In this document: positions 1-7,815 of the stretch, one piece after another | Layout: each line of letters opens with the position of its first letter | How positions within the stretch are numbered: the stretch's first letter is position 1 | Origin: JALUZX01 sp964561605 | GTDB taxonomy: Bacteria > Planctomycetota > UBA1135 > JALUZX01 | Assembly (NCBI GenBank): GCA_964561605.1 | Contig: CAZLQD010000029.1 | Location: 248,001-312,000, forward strand | Length of the DNA stretch: 64,000 nt | Reading direction: 5' to 3' | Position numbers and translations under genes: made by a program | Notes under the pieces: generated by a model | Told to the model about the DNA's origin: nothing | What the model saw: the letters and a program-made list of their open reading frames with translations, nothing else | Database searches by the model: none

Positions 1-3000
1 AGATTCCCTTCCGGGGCCCCGGAGCCTACGTGGTGAAGGTGGACGGGAAGAAGCTCGAGGCCACGACCCTGGTGGTGGTCTCCGACCTCGTGCTGATCGC
101 CAAGGCGGGAGAGAAGGGGCTCTTCGTCTTCACGGAGAACGCCAGGGAGGAGAAGCCCGAGCCCGGCGCCAAGGTCGTGGTATCCGACGGAAAGAAGATC
201 CTGGTCGAGGGAGTCACCGGGAAGGACGGTGTCTTCCGGTGGAAGAGAGAGGAGCCGACCGGTTTGCCCGGACTCAGGGTCTTCGCCGTGTCGAAGAGCG
301 GGTCGGGAGCGTCCACCTTCGGTTTCGTTGGACCGTCAGGTATGCGCGGCCTCAAGCCGTCCTGCATGATCACGTTGGACAGGCCGGGCTACCGGCCCGG
401 GGATAAAATCCGGTTGAAGGCATACATCCGGGACGTGAAGGACGGCGTATACGTCCTCCCCGCGATCAAAGATTACGAAATAGAGATTTATAACCCGTCC
501 ATGAGCCTGATGGAGAAGAAGAGGGTCAAGGCGGGTGAGTTCGGAACGGTCTGGGGCGTCTTCACCCTTCCCGGGAACGCTCCTCTAGGGAGTTGGAAGG
601 CCGTGGTCCGGCAGGCTGTTCCGGGAGGGACTTCGTTCGTCAGGTTTTTCCAGGTGGATCGTTTCCATGTACCCCAGGTGAGGGTCACCGTCGTTCCGAA
701 GAACAGTGTGATCATGCGGGGCGAGCCCTTGGAGGGGACCGTCCGGTTGGAATGGTTCTACGGTGAGCCCCTTGCGGACGAGCCAGTGGAGGTCCGGGTC
801 CGTGTTCCCGGCGGGACCTTCCTGGCCCGGGGCAGGACCGACTCGGCGGGACGGTTCTCCTACCGCTTCGACACGAGAGACCTTCCCGGTGAGAGGGATC
901 TCCTGGTCGAGGCTTTCGCTCCCGGACGGATGGCCTCGGGCCGGGCTTTCGTCCTCGTGGCCTCGGTTGCCATGGAGACCTCCGTCTCCCTTGTACGCGA
1001 TGTCTACGTCCAGGGAGAGAAGGTGGAGGCCCGTGTGAAGGCCGTGGACAGGCTCGGAAAACCCCTTGCGACCGACCTGGTGGTGACGCTCTACCGCAAG
1101 GTCGAAGGTCCGGGTGGGAATCTCTCCGAGGTGGAGGAGGACGAGAAGAAGGCCGTCACCGGCGGTGAGACCGGGACGGCCCTGGTCACCTTCGCGCCCG
1201 CCGAGGGGGGGCGATACGTGATCCGCGTCTCGGGGAAGGACCGATTCGGAAATCCCGTCTCGGGCCAGGCGGGGTTCTTCGTGTCGGGCGAAAAGGACAA
1301 GGTGAAGCTCCGTCTCCTCACGGACCGCGAGCGCTGGCGGGCGGGCGAGAAGGCCCGTGTGCGCGTCGTGAACCGGGCCGGCCGGCACCTGGCCCTCTTC
1401 ACCACCGAGGCCGAAGACGTGGAGGGCTGGTGGGTCCGGGTCGTTCCCGGCGGCGAGAGCTCTTTCGACTTCACCTTCGACCGCAAGCACGCTCCGAACA
1501 TCCGGTTGGCCGTGTGTATGCCCGTGGAGAACCGGCTATACCAGGCCTCGAGGTATTTCCAAGTGGACCCGGCCCTTCGCGTGGAGATCCGGCCGGGATC
1601 CTCCCGGGGGATTCCCGGCGGAAAGATGCCCCTGACCGTGAAAGTGACCGATCCTTCGGGGCGGCCCCTCCCGGCCGAACTGGGAATCACCGTCGTGGAC
1701 GAGGCCGTGCTCGCGCTCTTCCCATGGGCCGGGAAGAAGATCGAGGAATTCTTCTACGGCACCCCCAGGCCCTTGTGTGTCCAGACGGCCTCGTCCTGCA
1801 CCTTTTCCTACCGGGGGAAGACCAGGAAGGTGCCCCAGGAGCTCCTCAGGGAGGAGGAGATGGCCAAGGTCCGGGCCGGGGAGGCCCGCAAGCTCCTGGA
1901 GCTGGAGAAGGTCTTCTCCCGCCGCAGGAAGGCGGAGGCCATGGCAGAGGCCCCGGCGCCGGCGACTCCGGGAAAGAACGTCTTCCGGGCCCTCAGGAGG
2001 GCCGTGGCGGCGGGAAGGCCCCAGGACAGCAAGAAGAAGGAGCAACTCCTGGACGAGGAGGCCGAGTTGGAAGATTCCCTCTGCTCCAAGGCGACGGGGG
2101 GCGGTTCAGGGCGCCGGGGAGGAAAATTCCGCGGTCCCGGAGCGGAATTGGCGGAACCGGTACCCCTGAAGGTCCTTCGCTCCCGCTTTCCCCTGACGGC
2201 CTTTTGGGTTCCCGACCTCCGGACGGGGAAGGACGGAACCGCGAGGACCGAGATTCCCCTCCCCGGAAACCTCACGACCTGGCGGATTCGGGTGCGAGGA
2301 ATCACGAAGGACACCTTCGTGGGCCAGGGGGAAGCCTCTTTCGAGACGCGCAAGCCCCTTATCGTCGAGGTCCGGCTCCCGGAAAGGGTCACGGCCGGCG
2401 ACATCGTCGTGCCCGAGGCCCTGGTCCGGAACCTGACGGACAAGCACCTTAGGGTGAAGGTGGAAGTCCCGGGAGAGAATAAGCCCGGAGAGATCGATCT
2501 CGAGCCCGGCGGCGCAAAGACGGTTCCCTTCCGGCTCCGGGCCGTGAAACCCGGCAGGATGTCCGTCACCGTCCGGGTCTCCGGGGGCGGCTACTCGGAC
2601 GCCGTCAGGAGGGAACTCCTGGTGGAGCCTCTGGGGACGTGGCGGGTGGCCGCGGCGTCGGGCCTGGAGAGGGGCGACCGGTCGGTGACCCTCACCCTTC
2701 CGGGAGGGAAGGTCTACCAGAGGAGGATCCTCCGGGTCACCCTTGGGGGACCGGTCCGGAGAGACTTGCTGGAGGCGGCCCTGGCCGCGCCCCTGTCCAG
2801 GCGGTGCTTGCCCGTTCGGACCGTTTTCTCCAGGGTCTGCCGGGGCCTGGGAGCCCTGGCGGCCCTGGACCTGGCGGAGAGAGGGCCCGTTCCGGGAGAC
2901 ATTACGGCCCGGCTGAAGTCCCTGGTCTCCACCCTCCTGGTGGAATTGGCCGTCACGAGGAAGGCGGGCTGGTCCTGGAACGGCGGAGGCTCCATGGACC

Positions 3001-5978
3001 CGGTGACGACGATTGCGGCGATCCGGTTTCTTGTCCTGGCGAAGAAGGCCGGCTTCGGGAGGGCCTCGGAGATCCTGGAAAAGAGCGGGGACATCCTGAA
3101 GAAGTTGTATCCCAGGGTCCGGGACCTGTCCCTGCGGGCCCGCATCCTGGAGACCCTCTCCCTTTCGGGGGAAGCACCCTTGGAATGGCTCAATTCCATG
3201 CGGAGGAACCGGGCGCTCCTGGACGCGAGGGGCCTCTCCCTCCTCCTCTCGGCATACTGCAACAGCGGTCGCCCGGAGGCGGCGGGCGAACTCGCCCCAA
3301 GACTCCGTTCCCTGGCGAAGAAGGACGGGCCGGAGATGGTCTACTGGGAAGCCCGAAGGACCGGTGAGGAGACCCTGAAATCGGCCGGCTTCTACCGGGA
3401 CAGGGTGGAGACGACCGGGTGGGCCGTGAAGGCCCTCCTCCAGGTCGCTCCTTCCGATCCCCTGGCCCGCGCCGGAGCGCGGTGGCTCTACGCCCGGGGA
3501 GGTTTCGACGCCTGGGTCCAGCCCCTTGGGAGGGCGGCAGCCCTGGAAGCTCTTTGCTACCTGGAGGGGAAGGCCGCGGCCCGGGACGCACGGGGGGAGA
3601 TCCTGGTTTCGGCCGGGGGAAGACTCCTGGGCAAGGTCCCGGCGGGGAGTGAGCGGAGTCTCTCCTTCGTGCTGGAAGGGAAGGACCTTCCTCCCGGGCC
3701 GGTCCGGCTGGAGTTCTCCCTGAAGGGGGAGGGCCGCTACGTCTGGAGGGCGCGCCTGGAAGGGTTGACCAAGGGGATCGATTCGGATCTCCGGAACAAG
3801 TTCGCGACCTTCGAGAGGACCGTCCTTGCGGCCCCGCCGGTCTACGAGGGGAAGCCCTTGAAGCCGGGCTTCACCGTGGTGGAAGGTCCGGTGAAGACCT
3901 TCGAGAACCGGGCCGGGAAGGTGGCCGTGGGAGGGACCGTGCAGGTTCGCCTGAAGGTCCTTCCTCCCAAGGGAAGCGGGTTCCGGGGACACCTCGTGGT
4001 CACGGACGACCTTCCCGGAGGGTGCGCCCTGGTTCCCGGGAGTGTCCGGGGGCCCGTGGAGTCCTTCCGGGAGGAAGGCGGGAAGGTGACCTTCCTGGTC
4101 GGTGCCCGGAAGGGGGGCTTCGAGATCCGCTACGATTTGAGTGGTTACGTCAGGGGATCCTTCACGGCCTTGCCTGCGGTCTTGTACGCCGTGGAGCATC
4201 CCGAGAGGATCACGGAGAGTGCGCCGGGCAAGCTGGCCGTCCTCGAGAGGGGAACCCCGAGGGGGGAGCCCTACCGGTTGACGCCGGACGAGTTGTATCA
4301 GCTCGGTATGAAGGAGTTCAAAGGAAGGAAATACAAGGAGGCCGGAAAACACCTGGGCGCGCTGATCGAAGGGTGGCGCCTGAAGTCGGAACCCTTGAAG
4401 AACGTGGCCCGGGCGCTCCTGGACCTGGCCTCCAGGGGCGGCGAGGAGGCTCAGGTGGTGAAGGCCTTCGAGAATCTCCGGGAGGCCTGGCCTGGTGTGG
4501 AACTGCCCTTCGATCAGGTGATGCAGGTGGGGCGGGCCTACGTGAAACTTGGGGAATTCGAGCGTGCCGGGCAGGTCTTCACGGCCGTGGCGGAAGGGTC
4601 CTTCATGAAGGAGATCCGTGTGGCCGGCACCTTGGAGTCCCAGGGGGAGCCCCTGGAGGCGGCGAAATACACCCTGAGACTCTGCCTGGACTATCCGTCC
4701 TTGCCCGTGGTGAGGAGAGCCTTCCTGGCCATGGCCCAGGAGCTTGCCCGGAAGGCCAACGGCCTGGCCCCGGGAGAGAGGCTGGGTGAAGGGGGGCCGG
4801 GAAGAGTGGAGCTTCTCGGGAAGGCCCTTCACGCCCTAAGGGAATTCCTGGTTCTCCATCCCGAGGATCCCCGGGCTCCCGAGGCGACTTTCGCCCTGGC
4901 GAGCGACTGGTTCTCCCTGAAGCGCTGGAAGGAGGCCCTGGGTTGGGCCTCGGCTGGGGCGAGGCGCTACGGAAAGACCCGCTGGGCCGACGAGTTGCTC
5001 TACATGGAGGGCTACGCCCAGTTTGCGCTGGGCCGATACGAGGCATCCTTGAAGACCCTGGCCCGGGTCGCCGAGGGCCGTTTCCCCGACGGGAGGGGAC
5101 GGATGGTGGAGAGCGACAGCAAGTGGACGGCCCTCTTTCTCATGGGGCAGATCCATCACGCCTTGGGCCACAGGAAGGAGGCGGAGAAATACTACCGTAT
5201 GGTCGAGAACCGGTTTATCGACGCGGCGGAGAATCTCGCCTTCCTGGAGAAGAAGGTCCTGAAGGTCCCCGAGGTGACGGTCCTGAAGCCCGGGGTCCCG
5301 GGAAAGGTGAAACTTTCCTGGCGGAACCTCGAAAAATGCGAGATTCGGATCTATAGGGTGGATCTTCTGCGTCTCTACGTTCTGCAGGGCTCCCTCACCG
5401 GGTTGGGAGGTGTCCAGCTCGCCGGCATCCGGCCCTACAAGGAACTGGAAGTGAGGCTCGGGGCGAAGGGGCTCCTGGGCGAGGGCGGGAGGAAGGTGGA
5501 ATTGCCCGTGGAGAAGGCCGGGGCCTACCTCCTCGTGGCACAATCCTCGGACCTCGTGGCTTCAGGGCTGGTGCTCAGGAGCGGCCTGGAGCTGGACGTC
5601 CAGGAAGTTCCTTCGGCCGGGAGGGTCTCGGTCTACGTGATGAAGCAGGGGAAGCCCGTGGCCGGAGCATACGTGAAGATCGTGGGCGACGCCGACAGAA
5701 AGTTCCGGTCTGGGGAGACGGACTTGCGGGGCGTTTTCTCCGTGGAGGGTGTGGCCGGAAGGGCCACGGTCCTGGTGAAGGCCGGCGAGGAGTATGCCTT
5801 CCACAGGGGTGAGAAGGTTCACCTTGCGTGGAAGGACCGGAGGAGAAAGAGGAATCTGCCTGCGGCGACGCAAATGCTCCAGCAGACCGAGTCCAGGAAC
5901 TTCCGTCTCCAAAAGAAGGCCCGGCAGGAGCTGAACCAGCTCTTCCGGAACGTCCAGAAGGGAGTGCAACTGCGCTGA
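1..5978 (+). CDS. alpha-2-macroglobulin-like protein, 5' truncated by the window edge
   Basis: The reading frame is open from base 3, upstream of the first GTG at 30, so the true start lies outside the window and about 1,990 residues are visible. Macroglobulin (MG)-like beta domains come first. The segment TLDRPGYRPGDKIRLKAY (about residue 115) is the MG2 signature. The A2M-domain signature follows near residue 720 (LTAFWVPDLRTGKDG, LTTWRIRVRG). Next is an alpha-helical region in the place of the thioester domain (near 970-1,180), with no CxEQ thioester motif that I can find. Near 1,420-1,750 are TPR-like helices (ELYQLGMKEFKGRKY), then a C-terminal beta domain of carboxypeptidase-regulatory type (PVAGAYVKIVG). 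Bacterial homologues are periplasmic or surface proteins proposed to trap proteases or handle peptides. Without the thioester, covalent trapping is unlikely. The gene ends 14 bp before a mosaic repeat, which may serve as its 3' region. Confidence 0.85.
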   Translation, partial: IPFRGPGAYVVKVDGKKLEATTLVVVSDLVLIAKAGEKGLFVFTENAREEKPEPGAKVVVSDGKKILVEGVTGKDGVFRWKREEPTGLPGLRVFAVSKSGSGASTFGFVGPSGMRGLKPSCMITLDRPGYRPGDKIRLKAYIRDVKDGVYVLPAIKDYEIEIYNPSMSLMEKKRVKAGEFGTVWGVFTLPGNAPLGSWKAVVRQAVPGGTSFVRFFQVDRFHVPQVRVTVVPKNSVIMRGEPLEGTVRLEWFYGEPLADEPVEVRVRVPGGTFLARGRTDSAGRFSYRFDTRDLPGERDLLVEAFAPGRMASGRAFVLVASVAMETSVSLVRDVYVQGEKVEARVKAVDRLGKPLATDLVVTLYRKVEGPGGNLSEVEEDEKKAVTGGETGTALVTFAPAEGGRYVIRVSGKDRFGNPVSGQAGFFVSGEKDKVKLRLLTDRERWRAGEKARVRVVNRAGRHLALFTTEAEDVEGWWVRVVPGGESSFDFTFDRKHAPNIRLAVCMPVENRLYQASRYFQVDPALRVEIRPGSSRGIPGGKMPLTVKVTDPSGRPLPAELGITVVDEAVLALFPWAGKKIEEFFYGTPRPLCVQTASSCTFSYRGKTRKVPQELLREEEMAKVRAGEARKLLELEKVFSRRRKAEAMAEAPAPATPGKNVFRALRRAVAAGRPQDSKKKEQLLDEEAELEDSLCSKATGGGSGRRGGKFRGPGAELAEPVPLKVLRSRFPLTAFWVPDLRTGKDGTARTEIPLPGNLTTWRIRVRGITKDTFVGQGEASFETRKPLIVEVRLPERVTAGDIVVPEALVRNLTDKHLRVKVEVPGENKPGEIDLEPGGAKTVPFRLRAVKPGRMSVTVRVSGGGYSDAVRRELLVEPLGTWRVAAASGLERGDRSVTLTLPGGKVYQRRILRVTLGGPVRRDLLEAALAAPLSRRCLPVRTVFSRVCRGLGALAALDLAERGPVPGDITARLKSLVSTLLVELAVTRKAGWSWNGGGSMDPVTTIAAIRFLVLAKKAGFGRASEILEKSGDILKKLYPRVRDLSLRARILETLSLSGEAPLEWLNSMRRNRALLDARGLSLLLSAYCNSGRPEAAGELAPRLRSLAKKDGPEMVYWEARRTGEETLKSAGFYRDRVETTGWAVKALLQVAPSDPLARAGARWLYARGGFDAWVQPLGRAAALEALCYLEGKAAARDARGEILVSAGGRLLGKVPAGSERSLSFVLEGKDLPPGPVRLEFSLKGEGRYVWRARLEGLTKGIDSDLRNKFATFERTVLAAPPVYEGKPLKPGFTVVEGPVKTFENRAGKVAVGGTVQVRLKVLPPKGSGFRGHLVVTDDLPGGCALVPGSVRGPVESFREEGGKVTFLVGARKGGFEIRYDLSGYVRGSFTALPAVLYAVEHPERITESAPGKLAVLERGTPRGEPYRLTPDELYQLGMKEFKGRKYKEAGKHLGALIEGWRLKSEPLKNVARALLDLASRGGEEAQVVKAFENLREAWPGVELPFDQVMQVGRAYVKLGEFERAGQVFTAVAEGSFMKEIRVAGTLESQGEPLEAAKYTLRLCLDYPSLPVVRRAFLAMAQELARKANGLAPGERLGEGGPGRVELLGKALHALREFLVLHPEDPRAPEATFALASDWFSLKRWKEALGWASAGARRYGKTRWADELLYMEGYAQFALGRYEASLKTLARVAEGRFPDGRGRMVESDSKWTALFLMGQIHHALGHRKEAEKYYRMVENRFIDAAENLAFLEKKVLKVPEVTVLKPGVPGKVKLSWRNLEKCEIRIYRVDLLRLYVLQGSLTGLGGVQLAGIRPYKELEVRLGAKGLLGEGGRKVELPVEKAGAYLLVAQSSDLVASGLVLRSGLELDVQEVPSAGRVSVYVMKQGKPVAGAYVKIVGDADRKFRSGETDLRGVFSVEGVAGRATVLVKAGEEYAFHRGEKVHLAWKDRRRKRNLPAATQMLQQTESRNFRLQKKARQELNQLFRNVQKGVQLR

Positions 5979-5991
5979 TGCCAGGAAGGGT

Positions 5992-6087
5992 GAGGGGGGC
6001 GTGGGAGTGGTGCTGTCGGGGGTGGGGCCACTCCCCGGGCGTCCTCGTCACGGTCTTCGACCGTGACTCGGCCGGCCGGGGCTAACG
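5992..6087 (+). repeat. 96-bp double-hairpin module, copy 1
   Basis: The module holds two perfect inverted repeats. GGGAGTGG (6003-6010) pairs with CCACTCCC (6028-6035). GTCACGGTC (6047-6055) pairs with GACCGTGAC (6059-6067) around a TTC loop. A GGCCGGCC palindrome and the first GGGGCTAACG unit follow. Copies 2 and 3 align without any indel over the same 96 bases. Lying just after the macroglobulin stop codon, it could also stabilise that mRNA end. Confidence 0.8.
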
Positions 6088-6269
6088 TTCAAAAAAACCA
6101 GGGCTTACGGGGAACAAAGGGGGGAGAAAATATTCGTCAGCCCCTGCCCATTACCCCGTTAGCCCCTGCCGGCGGGGAAGACTGTTCGGAGAACAGGATT
6201 CCCCGACGTCAGGGGGAGTTGGTGGATTCGATTCCCTCAATTTCGACGATGGTCCTTTTCCCGAAGGGG

Positions 6270-6365
6270 GAGGGGGGCGTGGGAGTGGTGCTGTCGTGGG
6301 TGGGGCCACTCCCCGGGCGTCCTCGTCACGGTCTTCGACCGTGACTCGGCCGGCCGGGGCTAACG
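6270..6365 (+). repeat. 96-bp double-hairpin module, copy 2
   Basis: This repeats copy 1 with an exact offset of 278 bp. The GGGAGTGG / CCACTCCC arms are at 6281-6288 and 6306-6313, and the GTCACGGTC / GACCGTGAC arms at 6325-6333 and 6337-6345. The only difference noticed inside the module is in the first loop (CGTGGG for CGGGGG). The stop codon of the minus-strand gene (6326-6328) lies inside the second hairpin. Confidence 0.8.
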
Positions 6366-7336
6366 TACAAAAAAAACGGGGCTGACGTAAAAAAAACCGG
6401 GGCTAACGTGCAAAAAACCGGGGCTAACGGATAAAAAACCGGGGCTGACGTACAAAAAAAACAGGGGCTGACGTTCAAAAAGCCGGGGCTGACGTATAAA
6501 AAAACAGGGCTAACGGATAAAAAAAACGGGGGTGACGTACAAAAAAGCACAGGGCTGACGGATAAAAAAAACCGGGTCTGACGTTCAAAAAAGCCAGGGC
6601 TTACGGGGAACAAAGGGGGGGAGGGGATGTTTGGGACCCGGGGCCGACGAGAGCCGGGATGTGTGTTCGAGCTTTTTCTCCCGGCCTTTTTCGGAGTCCT
6701 TCCGCCGGCGGGCCTTGTCGCTGGCCTCGAAGCGGGCTTGGAGGCCGGCCTGGAAGCGGCCTTGGTCCCGGTCAACCGGAAACGGATCCTGGCCCCGACA
6801 AAAGGGGGATAGGCGTCCCAGTCCGCCTTCAGGACCTTTACGCCCTGGAATTCCCCCTTGTGCATCCTTCCGGGAAGGGCCCGGGCCGGGTAGTTCCTGT
6901 CCCGGTAGACCAGGGTGTGGATCCCGGGCCTCGGGGGGAAGGCGGCCCGGAAGAAGGCCTCCAGGAGGATCTCGTTGTTCTCGTCGTAGAGGCCGTCCCT
7001 TCCGTCCCCCCAGAGACGGGCCCGGAGAAGTTTCAGCTTCAAGGGGGCCCCGTCCACGTAGAGGTCCAGGTAGGGGACGGCCGCCCTGGAGACCTCCATG
7101 GCGGTCCGCAGTATCTCATCTTTGGTATATTCCATGTCCCCGTCCGCGTCGATTCGGTCCCGCAGGTCCATGGCCCTGGTCCTGCGGACCCTAAGGAGCC
7201 ATCGGATCCTGATGGTTCCGCCCGGGCCCAGGGAGAGCCAGGTGTGGTTGTCCGTTTCGTCGGCCGGATGGAACCAGGCCGAAAGGAGGAGGGCCGTAAG
7301 GAGGGCCCTTGGAAGGAAAGAACCGCCGGGAATCAT
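6326..7336 (-). CDS. secreted protein with HupE-N-terminal-like domain and a repeat-encoded tail
   Basis: The protein is 336 residues with an N-terminal signal peptide (ALLTALLLSAWF). The body has a calcium-loop-like segment DRIDADGDMEYTKDEI followed by a YLDLYVDGAPLKL strand. This pattern resembles the extracytoplasmic N-terminal domain of HupE/UreJ-like proteins, but no membrane domain follows. A low-complexity RPASKPASRPATRP stretch comes next. The last 100 or so residues are Phe/Pro/Ser-rich (VSPVFLYVSPGF, LAPVFCTLAPVF) because they are translated from the mosaic repeat array. The start overlaps the stop of the upstream gene by four bases (ATGA), so it is the last gene of the GH38 operon. 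The biochemical function is unknown, and the tail may not be native. Confidence 0.6.
   Translation of the reverse strand: MIPGGSFLPRALLTALLLSAWFHPADETDNHTWLSLGPGGTIRIRWLLRVRRTRAMDLRDRIDADGDMEYTKDEILRTAMEVSRAAVPYLDLYVDGAPLKLKLLRARLWGDGRDGLYDENNEILLEAFFRAAFPPRPGIHTLVYRDRNYPARALPGRMHKGEFQGVKVLKADWDAYPPFVGARIRFRLTGTKAASRPASKPASRPATRPAGGRTPKKAGRKSSNTHPGSRRPRVPNIPSPPLFPVSPGFFERQTRFFLSVSPVLFCTSPPFFLSVSPVFLYVSPGFLNVSPCFFCTSAPVFYPLAPVFCTLAPVFFTSAPFFLYVSPGRPSHGRRP
6356..6618 (+). repeat. tandem array of 21-23-bp GGGGCTRACG-A6 units (about 12 copies)
   Basis: Units start near 6356, 6378, 6399, 6420, 6441, 6464, 6485, 6506, 6528, 6551, 6574 and 6595. Each reads (G/A)GGGCTRACG, three variable bases, a run of 5-8 A, then C-rich bases. 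The degenerate last units (GGGTCTGACG, AGGGCTTACG) suggest decay at this end. A-tracts recurring every two helical turns are expected to bend DNA coherently. The spacing is too short and the units too degenerate for a CRISPR array. Confidence 0.85.
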
Positions 7337-7797
7337 GGAACCCTGGGTGGAAGGCTTTCCAGGACGGACCTGGCGGCCTCCCGGAACTTCCCGGGGGGAA
7401 GGGCCGGAACGATGGCCTCCAGCTGGGGTCTCCAGAGGTCGGGATCGAAGGCGAAGAGGGCGTCCAGGCAGGCCGAGCCGAGCTCCTCCGGAACCGAAGG
7501 GTCCTGGATTCGGTCCAGGAGATGGGGAATCGACCTGGGGTCCCGGGCCTTTACCAGGCCCCGGACGGCCATGACAGCCACCCTCCCCCGGTGGTCGTGG
7601 ACCGCCCAGAGGGCGTCCTCCCTCTCTCCGGGATCCGGTGAGGAGCCCAGGCGGAAGGCCAGGTCCTCCAGGACCCTGACGTCACTCTCCCGGGAGAACC
7701 GTTCCCTGAGGGAGAGGGGCCGGGCCCGCCGGCAGGAGAGCTCGGCCTGGAGGCCGGCGAAGAGCGCGACCCCCAGGAGAAGGAATGGCCTGTTCAT
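7333..7797 (-). CDS. secreted HEAT-repeat-like protein
   Basis: This is a 154-residue protein with a signal peptide (PFLLLGVALFAGLQA). Alpha-helical repeats follow, such as RVAVMAVRGLVKARDPRS and VPEELGSACLDALFAF, spaced like HEAT or Armadillo repeats with the usual DP turn. It starts 18 bp after the GH38 stop, with GAGGAG directly before the ATG, and overlaps the next gene by four bases. The setting suggests an exported scaffold co-expressed with the mannosidase. No catalytic motif is visible and the specific role is unknown. Confidence 0.65.
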   Translation of the reverse strand: MNRPFLLLGVALFAGLQAELSCRRARPLSLRERFSRESDVRVLEDLAFRLGSSPDPGEREDALWAVHDHRGRVAVMAVRGLVKARDPRSIPHLLDRIQDPSVPEELGSACLDALFAFDPDLWRPQLEAIVPALPPGKFREAARSVLESLPPRVP

Positions 7798-7815
7798 CTC
7801 CTCGATTCCGGAAAA

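Larger units (their letters stand above)
5992..6618. repeat. mosaic intergenic repeat element A
   Basis: This non-ordinary tract lies between two convergent genes. It contains two copies of a 96-bp double-hairpin module (5992-6087, 6270-6365), inverted units CGTCAGCCCCTG and CGTTAGCCCCTG at 6135 and 6157, a shared GACGTCAGGGGGNGTTGGTG block near 6195, and a 12-unit array (6356-6618). The same parts recur in the same order at 13060-13465. No transposase or coding signature is seen. The downstream minus-strand gene reads into the array. Confidence 0.8.

Noticed and set aside
2106..4832. 908-codon open frame antisense to the macroglobulin gene
   Set aside because: Pro/Gly/Arg-rich shadow of a GC-rich coding frame with no domain, signal or ribosome site.
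6356..6618. CRISPR array
   Set aside because: Units are 21-23 bp with no unique spacers of 30 or more bases, degenerate, and no cas genes are present.
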